Source: an uncultured bacterium (lineage in GTDB: Bacteria; UBA4055). From it: 5,324 nucleotides of DNA. The translations under genes and the position numbers were made by a program. Under the pieces are notes generated by a model. That model was not told the origin of the DNA. It ran no database searches and was given only the letters and a program-made list of their open reading frames with translations. Numbering within the stretch: position 1 is the first letter of the stretch; each line of letters begins with the position of its first letter. Below are positions 1-5,324 of the stretch, piece after piece. The DNA is taken from the NCBI GenBank assembly GCA_937873545.1, contig CALMWI010000323.1, positions 1-5,324 on the forward strand, written 5' to 3'.

Positions 1-1011
1 TGCATAAGGATAGATCTCGGGAATAGGATTCGCGCATGTAAAAACTATCGCTTTGTCCGCCATGGACGCGATCCATTCCTTCTTTACCGTATCAGGCCCG
101 GGTGTCGAAAGCGCAATAAGCACATCAGCGCCTTTCATGGCTTCTTCTATAGTTAAGATCTGATCTTTATTCGTAGATTCGCACAATTCCCATTTACGGT
201 AAAACCGCGTATCCGCTTTAATATCTTCTCTCGATCGGTTAAGTGAACCCTGCGAATCGAATATAATGATCTTGTCCGGATCGCCCCCGTCCGTAATTAT
301 CAGACGGGCGATAGTCGTGTTCGAGGCTCCGGCGCCTAAAAGAACGATCCTCGCGTTGCCTATCTTTTTACAGGCGAGCTTAAGCGCGTTGATCAGACCG
401 GCCAGCGTAACGCTCGCCGTCCCCTGCGCGTCGTCGTGCCAAACGGGTATATCGCATTCTTCACGGAGCACATCGAGAACCTTAAAACAGTTCGGCTGGG
501 AAATATCCTCAAGGTTTACGGCTCCGAAAGAATGCTGGACCATTTTCACGAAGTCTATTATCTTGTCAGGATCGTTCTTTCCGCTCTTCCCTCTGCTGTC
601 GATGCAGAGTGGAACAGCGTCCACACCGCCTAAGTATTTCATCAAAAATGCTTTGCCTTCCATAACCCCCAGTCCTCCGGGCGGTGTGCAGTCGCCGTCG
701 CCTAAGACTCTTGTCGAGTCTGAAACTACAGCGACGAGGTTTCCGCGGTTTGACAATTCAAAAGAAGTATCGTTGTTATCTCTGATATCGGTTGAAATCC
801 TGGACACGCCGGGAGTATAATAAACATTGAACCAGTTGAATCCGAACACTCCGGCTTTAGGAACGGTCTGGATCTTACCCTGATAGAATTTATGCGCGGA
901 AACCGAAAGCTCCTTCAGGAACATCGTTTTAGTCTTAGCTATCTGCTCCTGCGTGAAATCATCGGGGAACGCTTTATCCAGATTCGACAGATCGAGTTTT
1001 ATCTTTTCCAT
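1..1011 (-). CDS. Malic enzyme (oxaloacetate-decarboxylating malate dehydrogenase), C-terminus missing
   Basis: Catalyses oxidative decarboxylation of malate to pyruvate and CO2 with NAD(P), in the cytoplasm. The first 337 residues are present; family members are usually about 430-490 aa, so roughly the last 100 or more lie beyond the left edge. Visible motifs: YTPGVSR with the candidate catalytic Tyr65, GNLVAVVSD (90-98), EGKAFLMK with candidate catalytic Lys120, VNLEDI (165-170) and WHDDAQGTA (191-199) with acidic metal ligands, and the Rossmann loop LLGAGAS (224-230). CANPIPEIYP (326-335) matches the C-terminal family signature. WHDDAQGTA departs from the more common FHDDQHGTA, and there is an extended N-terminus, so this is a divergent clade. 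NAD versus NADP preference cannot be read. Start: ATG at 1011-1009 with GGGAG 7 nt upstream. It overlaps the fumarase beta gene by 13 nt, which suggests translational coupling. Last visible gene of the operon. Confidence 0.93.
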   Translation of the reverse strand, partial: MEKIKLDLSNLDKAFPDDFTQEQIAKTKTMFLKELSVSAHKFYQGKIQTVPKAGVFGFNWFNVYYTPGVSRISTDIRDNNDTSFELSNRGNLVAVVSDSTRVLGDGDCTPPGGLGVMEGKAFLMKYLGGVDAVPLCIDSRGKSGKNDPDKIIDFVKMVQHSFGAVNLEDISQPNCFKVLDVLREECDIPVWHDDAQGTASVTLAGLINALKLACKKIGNARIVLLGAGASNTTIARLIITDGGDPDKIIIFDSQGSLNRSREDIKADTRFYRKWELCESTNKDQILTIEEAMKGADVLIALSTPGPDTVKKEWIASMADKAIVFTCANPIPEIYPYA

Positions 1012-1550
1012 TCATTAACTCCCTGTATAAAAATATCATTCCCGTAAATATCGTTTGCAACGATGCACGGGAAATTCTCCACCTCAAGCTCTCTGACGGC
1101 TTCATGACCAAGCTCATTGAAGGCAATAACTTTTGAACTTTTGATGGTTTTTGAAATAAGAACTGCAGCTCCTCCTACCGCAACAAGATAAACGGCTTTA
1201 TTCTTTACCATGGAATCTATAACCGACTTGTCTCTCTGGCCCTTTCCTATCGTTGCTTTGAGACCTTTATCAAGCAGTTGAGGTGTGTAAGGATCCATTC
1301 TGTAGCTGGAAGTCGGTCCTGCCGAACCTATTACTTTTCCTTCCGGTGTCGGCGCCGGCCCCACATAATAGATCACCTGACCCCTAAGATTGAATGGAAG
1401 TTTTTCTTTTTTAATTATCATGTAGCTGAATCGCTTATGAGCCTCGTCGCGCATGGCGTATATAACACCGCTGATGAACACCCTGTCGCCTGTATTAAGC
1501 TCATTTACATCTTTTAATCTGAGCGGGGTTTTTAAATAATGCGTTTTAAT
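999..1550 (-). CDS. Fumarate hydratase class I, beta subunit (C-terminal domain), probable ATT start
   Basis: Smaller subunit of a two-part Fe-S hydro-lyase (fumarase/tartrate dehydratase beta family) that interconverts fumarate and malate with the alpha subunit. Motifs, numbered from the proposed start: LKTPLRLKDV (6-15), GDRVFISG (21-28), RDEAHKR (34-40), LPFNLRGQVIYYVGPAP (51-67), GPTSSYRMDPYTPQLL (78-93), IGKG (101-104), VAVGGAAVL (123-131), FNELGHEAV (144-152) and VENFPCIVANDIYGND (157-172). The first conventional start is GTG at 1481, which gives 160 aa and cuts into the conserved N-terminus. The frame stays open and family-like upstream to the alpha-subunit stop, with no ATG, GTG or TTG. 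An ATT at 1550-1548 sits 8 nt after GAGG and gives 183 aa, the usual family length. A sequencing error in a true ATG is the alternative. The product call is much surer than the start. Confidence 0.88.
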   Translation of the reverse strand: MKTHYLKTPLRLKDVNELNTGDRVFISGVIYAMRDEAHKRFSYMIIKKEKLPFNLRGQVIYYVGPAPTPEGKVIGSAGPTSSYRMDPYTPQLLDKGLKATIGKGQRDKSVIDSMVKNKAVYLVAVGGAAVLISKTIKSSKVIAFNELGHEAVRELEVENFPCIVANDIYGNDIFIQGVNEWKR

Positions 1551-1565
1551 TTTAATTTCCTCTTA
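1551..1565 (-). promoter_or_regulatory. Ribosome binding site of fumarase beta, abutting the alpha stop codon
   Basis: On the minus strand the junction reads TAA-GAGG-AAATTAAA-ATT. The alpha-subunit stop (1565-1563) is followed at once by GAGG (1562-1559), then 8 nt, then ATT at 1550. An earlier ATT (1556-1554) is only 2 nt from the GAGG, too close to initiate. This spacing is the main reason for preferring the ATT at 1550 to the GTG at 1481. A ribosome terminating on alpha would sit over this site, so coupling is likely (inference). Confidence 0.6.
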
Positions 1566-2408
1566 GAGCTTTACTGTTTTGTGTCTATTAGCGTGACATT
1601 GTATATTAACTGCTACCGGAAGACAGGCAATATGGCAGGGCTCTACCAGAATATGCACTCCGATAGCTGTTGTTGTTCCCCCCAGACCCTGGGGTCCTAT
1701 TCCAAGCCTGTTTATCTCTTCTAGCAGATCTTTTTCCACCTGCGCCCAATTGGGATCTCCGTTCGGTTTGCCTGTCTCTCTTAGCAGAGCGATCTTTGAG
1801 AGTATAGCGCATCTTTCAAAATTTCCTCCTACTCCCACACCTACAATTATGGGAGGACAGGGTTTCCCGCCTGCAACCTTAATTTTTTCAATGACGAAGC
1901 TTTTGATCTCTTTTAGACCATCGTTAGCTCTCAGCATCCTGACCTCGCTCATGTTCTCGGCTCCGCTGCCTTTTGGCATCATCGTTATTTCGAGCTCTTT
2001 CCCGGATACTATTCTGGTATGAATGATCGCAGGTGTGTTATCCTTCGTGTTCAATCTTTTAAATACCGGATCTTTTATGATCGATTTCCTCAGGCACCCT
2101 TCTTCATATCCAAGCCTGACACCTTCGTTTATCGCGTTATAAAAATTTCCTCCCGTAATATGAACATCCTGCCCGATCCTTACGAAAAACACTGCTGCAC
2201 CTGTGTCCTGACATACGGCCATTCTTTCTTTTTCTGCCAGATCGTAGTTTTCAAGGATCACGGACAGTATCTCTTTCCCCGTTTCAGATCCCTCCGTTTC
2301 AGAAAAATGCTTAATCCTTTCCTTTATATCTGAGCCTATGGAATAATTTGCTTCAATACATAGGTTTTTTACAGCCTGAGTTACATCAGTTGTTTTTATT
2401 TCTCGCAT
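1563..2408 (-). CDS. Fumarate hydratase class I, alpha subunit (N-terminal, Fe-S domain)
   Basis: Larger subunit (281 aa) of the two-part class I fumarase, which hydrates fumarate to malate using an oxygen-labile [4Fe-4S] cluster. The three expected cluster cysteines are all visible: C66 in VCQDTG, C184 in GGKPCPP, and C271 in NIQCHANRH. Other family signatures are KGSGAEN (146-152), VGVGVGGNFERCAILSK (189-205), GIGPQGLGGTTTAIGV (236-251) and HIACLPVAVNI (259-269). The length is normal for a split alpha subunit. Start: ATG at 2408 with GGAG 5 nt upstream. It overlaps the end of the permease gene by 13 nt, and the beta subunit follows 12 nt after its stop. The family also includes L-tartrate dehydratase, so a different hydroxy-acid substrate is possible, but the neighbouring malic enzyme favours fumarate/malate. 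Confidence 0.93.
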   Translation of the reverse strand: MREIKTTDVTQAVKNLCIEANYSIGSDIKERIKHFSETEGSETGKEILSVILENYDLAEKERMAVCQDTGAAVFFVRIGQDVHITGGNFYNAINEGVRLGYEEGCLRKSIIKDPVFKRLNTKDNTPAIIHTRIVSGKELEITMMPKGSGAENMSEVRMLRANDGLKEIKSFVIEKIKVAGGKPCPPIIVGVGVGGNFERCAILSKIALLRETGKPNGDPNWAQVEKDLLEEINRLGIGPQGLGGTTTAIGVHILVEPCHIACLPVAVNIQCHANRHKTVKL

Positions 2409-3286
2409 ACCGTCTCCGGCATTTTATTTTTTTTAAGTATCAGATAACTGCCTAAAGCTGAGATCAGAAGTCCTACGAAGAAATTCAGCCTTATCTCCTC
2501 AGAAAGGAATATTACCGCGAAAATTGTAGCTACAGCAGGTTTAAACAGAAATACTAGAGATGATGCCACAGCCCCGATCCTTTTTATAGCTGTAAGAAAA
2601 GTTATGTAACTGATCGCTGTTACGAATATTCCAAGATAGAACAGCTTTATTATTCTGACTGGCGAATCAAAAAGTTCAGCAGTAATATCCACTGAACCTC
2701 TGAATGTGAAAAATATTCCGATACAAATCAATCCGAAAGCGAACGAAATTATATTTACAATGAGAGGAGTGTGCTTCGATACGGCTTTTTTGTTTAGAAT
2801 AGTGAAAGCGGCGAAAGACACTGCTCCGATAAGAGCATACATTGCTCCAGCTTCTAATTCTAGATCGTTGAAATTTTTTATAAGTACTATTGATATTCCT
2901 GTAAGTCCCAGAATAAAACCCAAAATTTTCTTTACTGATACAACTTCATGTTTCAGCATTAGAGATATGATATATACGAAGATGGGATTTGAAGAAATTA
3001 TCAGCGCGACTACTGCCGGTTCACCGTATTTTATCGCATACTGAAGCATAGTCATCGAAAAAAATATGTTGATAAATCCAAGCAGAGCCATAAGTGAGTA
3101 ATCATTTCGACCGAGATATCTTAGTTTTTTAAAAGAACCGTTAAATAATGAAAATGTTAAAAGTACTGATCCTCCGATAAAAAAACGGATAAATGTCATT
3201 TCAAAAGGACCGAGATAGTTCATCAAATCTTTCGATACGACCTCGATCGAACTGAAAAATACTAAAGTGATTAAAAAATAAAGCAA
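2396..3286 (-). CDS. EamA/DMT-superfamily permease, first gene of the fumarase operon
   Basis: Inner-membrane transporter of the drug/metabolite transporter superfamily: 296 aa, about ten hydrophobic segments, arranged as two EamA repeats. The segments centre near residues 10, 38, 74, 100, 128, 155, 182, 212, 245 and 270. SSLVFLFKPAVATIFAVIFL (241-260) followed by SEEI is a typical second-EamA-repeat signature. The start is TTG at 3286-3284, supported by AAGGGG at 3297-3292, 5 nt upstream, and by membrane segment 1 beginning at residue 1. Its end overlaps the fumarase alpha start by 13 nt, so it is very probably co-transcribed with fumarase and malic enzyme. Substrates of this family (amino acids, metabolites, drugs) cannot be predicted from sequence; a role with C4 acids or pyruvate is inferred only from context. 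The gene is visibly more A+T rich than the enzyme genes beside it. Confidence 0.9.
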   Translation of the reverse strand: MLYFLITLVFFSSIEVVSKDLMNYLGPFEMTFIRFFIGGSVLLTFSLFNGSFKKLRYLGRNDYSLMALLGFINIFFSMTMLQYAIKYGEPAVVALIISSNPIFVYIISLMLKHEVVSVKKILGFILGLTGISIVLIKNFNDLELEAGAMYALIGAVSFAAFTILNKKAVSKHTPLIVNIISFAFGLICIGIFFTFRGSVDITAELFDSPVRIIKLFYLGIFVTAISYITFLTAIKRIGAVASSLVFLFKPAVATIFAVIFLSEEIRLNFFVGLLISALGSYLILKKNKMPETVCEK

Positions 3287-3291
3287 ATTAT

Positions 3292-3297
3292 CCCCTT
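3292..3297 (-). promoter_or_regulatory. Strong Shine-Dalgarno AAGGGG for the TTG-started permease
   Basis: AAGGGG on the minus strand lies 5 nt before TTG at 3286. The same hexamer precedes the first phosphate acyltransferase gene (3740-3745), so it appears to be a normal strong site in this genome. It decides the permease start in favour of the TTG. Confidence 0.7.
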
Positions 3298-3364
3298 AAT
3301 AAATCAGCCCTAAAAGTAATACTAAAATATTTATATTACAATTTTTTTATTGAAAAAGAATTTT

Positions 3365-3408
3365 TTTTTGACAACTTTATTCTAAAATAACTGTCTAATT
3401 GTCAAAAA
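3365..3408. repeat. Perfect 10-bp inverted repeat in the divergent promoter region
   Basis: TTTTTGACAA (3365-3374) and its exact reverse complement TTGTCAAAAA (3399-3408) flank a 24-nt A+T-rich spacer. Arm starts are 34 nt apart, about three helical turns. Each arm contains a TTGACA hexamer, at 3368-3373 on plus and 3405-3400 on minus, pointing towards each other. The right arm ends one base before the GGAG of the PspC gene's ribosome site. It could be a dimeric regulator's operator, overlapping -35 elements for divergent transcription, or a hairpin occluding PspC translation. The repeat is seen; its function is inferred. Confidence 0.6.
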
Positions 3409-3418
3409 GGAGATTAAA

Positions 3419-3619
3419 ATGAGACTTTCAAAATCCAGAAAAAACTCAATGATGTTCGGGATCTGCGGCGGCATCGCCGAATGGATAGGATGGGACCCTA
3501 CGGTCGTCAGAATAGCTTATGTCTGCGCTACTATTTTCTCTGCCGCTTTTCCCGGTATTCTGATGTATATTCTTCTGATATTCATAATGCCTGATGCTGA
3601 AGATAAAAGCATGGATTAA
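3419..3619 (+). CDS. Small PspC-domain membrane protein
   Basis: A 66-residue protein that is essentially one PspC domain (phage-shock-protein C N-terminal family). It opens with the basic stretch RLSKSRKNSMMFG, continues with the signature GICGGIAEWIGWDPTVVRIAYV (residues 14-35), has a hydrophobic segment (about 32-57) and ends in the characteristic IMPDAED. Stand-alone PspC-domain proteins of this size are common in bacteria and sit in the inner membrane; in proteobacteria PspC takes part in the envelope-stress response, but stand-alone versions are mostly uncharacterised. No pspA or pspB homologue is in view. Start: ATG at 3419 with AAGGAG (3407-3412) 6 nt upstream. It is transcribed away from the fumarase operon and towards the acyltransferase genes, 132 nt before them. 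No convincing terminator follows, so some read-through into those genes is possible. Confidence 0.9.
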   Translation: MRLSKSRKNSMMFGICGGIAEWIGWDPTVVRIAYVCATIFSAAFPGILMYILLIFIMPDAEDKSMD

Positions 3620-3751
3620 AGTAAAAAAGCGCAATCACTCGCAATTCAATAAATAATTCTTTATAAATAAATTCTTGACTAAAATATACAAAAAAATTAT
3701 TTTTGATAACTTTTCTATCGTTGAAATAAATCAATTAATAAGGGGAAAATC
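3620..3751 (+). promoter_or_regulatory. A+T-rich spacer with candidate promoters for the acyltransferase genes
   Basis: Two overlapping promoter candidates are visible. One is TTGACT (3675-3680), 17 nt, TATTTT (3698-3703). The other is TTGATA (3703-3708), 17 nt, ATAAAT (3726-3731). The second -35 lies inside TTTTTGATAACTTT (3700-3713), a near copy of the element upstream of the PspC gene. The ribosome site AAGGGG (3740-3745) lies 6 nt before the ATG. A short imperfect tandem repeat, ATAAATAATTCTT (3649-3661) and ATAAATAAATTCTT (3663-3676), occupies the middle. The only hairpin after the PspC stop is a 3-bp GCG/CGC stem, so no terminator is called. Confidence 0.5.
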
Positions 3752-4654
3752 ATGCCTATCACAAAACTTGACCAGATGCTGGACGCATTAAAATCCAAAC
3801 CGAAAAAAAGAATGGTCGCGGCTTATGCGAACGATGCGCACACAATTGAAGCTGTGAGCAACGCCATCGACAGAGGCATCATCGAAGGTATCTTAGTCGG
3901 ATCAAAAGCAGAGATCGAGAAAGTCTGCAAAGAAGAAAAAATTGACATCAATAAATTTCAGATCGTGGAAGAAGCCGACGAGATGAAGGCCACATATAAA
4001 GCCGTAGAACTCATCAATGAAGGTAAAGCTGATTTTATAATGAAGGGTCTTGTAACTACCGATAAATACATGAAAGCCATACTCGATAAAGAAAAAGGCC
4101 TTATGCCTCCGAAAGCCATTCTGACCCACGTTACCGTGATAGAGAACTCCGCTTATCATAAGCTTCTGGTAATATCCGACGTAGCCATTATAGTTCTTCC
4201 CGATCTCGAGCAGAAAATCGCCATAACGAACTATGTTATAAAAGTGGCTAAATCTCTCGGAATAGAAACACCTAAGGTCGCTATCCATTCATTCACTGAA
4301 CAGGTTTCATACAAATATCCTTCATGCTCTGATGCAGCGGTAATTACCCAGATGGCGGATAGAGGACAGATCAAAGGTGCTATAGTTGACGGTCCCTTAG
4401 CGCTTGATGTCGCACTTGATAAAGAGAGCGCCCAGATCAAGAAGCTTACAAGCCCTGTCGCAGGGGATGCGGACTGCATCGTCTTCCCGAATATCGAAGC
4501 CGGAAATACTTTCTATAAATTCCACACAAAACTTTGCGGCGGAGAGCTTGGAGCGATAGTTGTAGGCGCCAAAGTTCCTGCGGTGCTTTCTTCAAGGGGT
4601 GACAGCGTGAAAACAAAACTTTATTCAATAGCCCTCGGAGCGATGAATGCCTAA
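3752..4654 (+). CDS. Phosphate acyltransferase, butyryl type (Ptb family), copy 1
   Basis: Transfers an acyl group from CoA to phosphate (butyryl-CoA or a similar short-chain acyl-CoA + Pi to acyl phosphate + CoA) in the cytoplasm, normally followed by an acyl kinase that makes ATP. At 300 aa it matches the Ptb length. Family signatures: KADFIMKGLVTT (92-103), LTHVTVIE (124-131), LLVISDVAI (138-146), RGQIKGAIVDGPLALD (204-219), VAGDADCIVFPNIEAGNTFYK (236-256) and the SRGDS motif (281-285) equivalent to the SRADS of clostridial Ptb. It resembles remembered clostridial Ptb throughout, more than the longer acetate-specific Pta enzymes. Start: ATG at 3752 with AAGGGG 6 nt upstream. The paralogous copy 2 starts 8 nt before its stop, so the two are co-transcribed. 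Acyl preference (butyryl, branched-chain or acetyl) is not decided by the sequence. Confidence 0.92.
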   Translation: MPITKLDQMLDALKSKPKKRMVAAYANDAHTIEAVSNAIDRGIIEGILVGSKAEIEKVCKEEKIDINKFQIVEEADEMKATYKAVELINEGKADFIMKGLVTTDKYMKAILDKEKGLMPPKAILTHVTVIENSAYHKLLVISDVAIIVLPDLEQKIAITNYVIKVAKSLGIETPKVAIHSFTEQVSYKYPSCSDAAVITQMADRGQIKGAIVDGPLALDVALDKESAQIKKLTSPVAGDADCIVFPNIEAGNTFYKFHTKLCGGELGAIVVGAKVPAVLSSRGDSVKTKLYSIALGAMNA

Positions 4655-5324
4655 AGCCGGAAACGGAATGCAGCCTATAACCAGCCTTGACCAGATGGTG
4701 GATCATGTCATCAGATCTGGAATAAAGAAAAAGGTTGCGGTTGCCTGCGGAGAGGATCAGAATACTATAAGCGCGATTTATAGAGCTGTAAAATCCGGAT
4801 TCGCTGAAGCTATTATGGTAGGCTGTAAAAACAAAATAGAGCAGAGAGCAAAAGAGGAACATATAGATCCTTCGATCTTCAACATTATCCATGTCGATCA
4901 CCCTTCAGACGCTATTGACAAAGCTTTGGAGCTTGTTAAGACCGGCGAAGCGGATGTGCTTATGAAAGGCCTTGTGGGAACAGATGAATTTCTGAAAGCT
5001 GTTCTTGATAAAAATAAAGGGCTGCTTCCCCCCAACGCGATAATGAGCTATGTGGCCGTAATGCAGATCCCTGCCTATCATAAACTCCTGTTCGTTTCTG
5101 ACACCGCTGTACTTCCTTTTCCTGACCTTAAGCAGAAGCTGGCAGAAATAAAATACTGTCTGAAAATGGCCAACGCTTTCGGTATAGAAAAACCTAAAGT
5201 CGCTCTGATCGGCGCGAGCGAGAAAGTCAGTCCCAACTTCCCGAACACGATAGATTATTCGGCTATCTGCAAGATGGCTGAAAGAAAGCAGCTTCCCAAC
5301 TGCATAGTTGACGGACCGCTGGAT
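4647..5324 (+). CDS. Phosphate acyltransferase, Ptb family, copy 2 (3' end missing)
   Basis: The first 226 residues of a second Ptb-family enzyme, open to the right edge; about 75-80 residues, including the expected C-terminal phosphate-binding segment, are missing. It aligns with copy 1 along its whole visible length: PITSLDQM, EADVLMKGLVGTDEFLKAVL (101-120), KGLLPPNAI, AYHKLLFVSD (143-152), FPDLKQKL, GIEKPKVALIG and CIVDGP (219-224). It differs clearly between those blocks, so it is an old paralogue, not a recent duplication. Two in-frame starts are possible. ATG at 4647 has GGAG 6 nt upstream and overlaps copy 1 by 8 nt; ATG at 4668 has the weaker GGA 6 nt upstream but aligns better with the copy 1 start (MQPITSLDQ against MPITKLDQ). 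I use 4647. The pair may have different acyl specificity or form a hetero-oligomer (inference). Confidence 0.9.
   Translation, partial: MPKAGNGMQPITSLDQMVDHVIRSGIKKKVAVACGEDQNTISAIYRAVKSGFAEAIMVGCKNKIEQRAKEEHIDPSIFNIIHVDHPSDAIDKALELVKTGEADVLMKGLVGTDEFLKAVLDKNKGLLPPNAIMSYVAVMQIPAYHKLLFVSDTAVLPFPDLKQKLAEIKYCLKMANAFGIEKPKVALIGASEKVSPNFPNTIDYSAICKMAERKQLPNCIVDGPLD

Larger units (their letters stand above)
3287..3418. promoter_or_regulatory. Divergent intergenic region between the fumarase operon and the PspC gene
   Basis: This 132-nt, strongly A+T-rich gap must hold both promoters. Plus strand: TTGACA at 3368-3373, but no good -10 at 17 nt; TCTAAT (3394-3399) is at 20 nt and TAAAAT (3383-3388) is too close. 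Minus strand: TTGACA at 3405-3400 with GAATAA at 3382-3377 (17-nt spacing, weak match), or TATAAA at 3335-3330 with TTTTCA at 3356-3351 (15-nt spacing). None is a clear sigma-70 consensus, so exact promoters are not assigned. The plus-strand ribosome site AAGGAG (3407-3412) is clear. Confidence 0.5.

Noticed and set aside
266..820. Plus-strand 184-codon open frame
   Set aside because: It lies antisense inside the malic enzyme gene, whose protein has clear family motifs throughout; the plus-strand translation is low-complexity Ser/Pro-rich and matches no family I know.
2706..3044. Plus-strand 112-codon open frame
   Set aside because: Antisense to the permease gene; no ribosome site or recognisable domain, a shadow of the real frame.
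3620..3660. Possible terminator after the PspC gene
   Set aside because: Only a 3-bp GCG/CGC stem is present and no T-run follows it on the plus strand.
3649..3676. Short imperfect tandem repeat as a CRISPR-like or mobile signature
   Set aside because: Only two A+T-rich units of 13-14 nt with no spacers or terminal inverted repeats; ordinary low-complexity intergenic sequence.
3902..4288. Minus-strand 128-codon open frame rich in Phe and Tyr
   Set aside because: A mirror of Lys/Glu-rich codons in acyltransferase copy 1; no start signals.
4446..4901. Minus-strand 151-codon open frame across the junction of the two acyltransferase genes
   Set aside because: Both plus-strand frames are well-supported Ptb proteins here; the minus translation has no family features.
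5319..5324. Possible frameshift in acyltransferase copy 2 (VDGPLD instead of VDGPLALD)
   Set aside because: The frame is open for all 226 visible codons and the window ends at this point, so a natural variant cannot be told from damage.

Overview
The window reads as chromosomal DNA from an anaerobic, fermentative bacterium. It encodes an oxygen-sensitive two-subunit class I (Fe-S) fumarase, a malic enzyme and a tandem pair of phosphate acyl (butyryl-type) transferases, which suits a fermenter making C4 dicarboxylates and acyl phosphates. The genetic code is standard, Shine-Dalgarno sites are strong (AAGGGG, AAGGAG, GGAG), and intergenic DNA is very A+T rich while genes are moderate in GC. There is no rRNA, tRNA or marker gene, so I do not assign a phylum.

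Positions 1-3286, minus strand: one tight operon, read right to left. It runs EamA/DMT-family permease (TTG start) -> fumarase alpha subunit -> fumarase beta subunit -> malic enzyme, which runs off the left edge. Two junctions overlap by exactly 13 nt. The third has a 12-nt gap in which the beta subunit appears to start at a rare ATT codon. Together the enzymes interconvert fumarate, malate and pyruvate; the permease may move a related metabolite, but its substrate cannot be read from sequence.

Positions 3287-3418: a 132-nt A+T-rich divergent promoter region with a perfect 10-bp inverted repeat (TTTTTGACAA / TTGTCAAAAA). Each arm carries a TTGACA hexamer, one facing each way.

Positions 3419-3619, plus strand: a small complete PspC-domain membrane protein. 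Positions 3620-3751: a 132-nt A+T-rich spacer with the likely promoter(s) of the next genes, including a near copy of the element upstream of the PspC gene.

Positions 3752-5324, plus strand: two tandem, overlapping paralogous phosphate acyltransferase genes of the Ptb family, the second cut by the right edge. With an acyl kinase, probably downstream but not visible, they would form a substrate-level phosphorylation route from acyl-CoA to acyl phosphate to ATP.

There is no gene-free stretch above 300 nt, and I see no RNA gene, mobile element or CRISPR array. Apart from the unusual beta-subunit start and the divergent regulatory region, this is ordinary central metabolism; I found no convincing new system.
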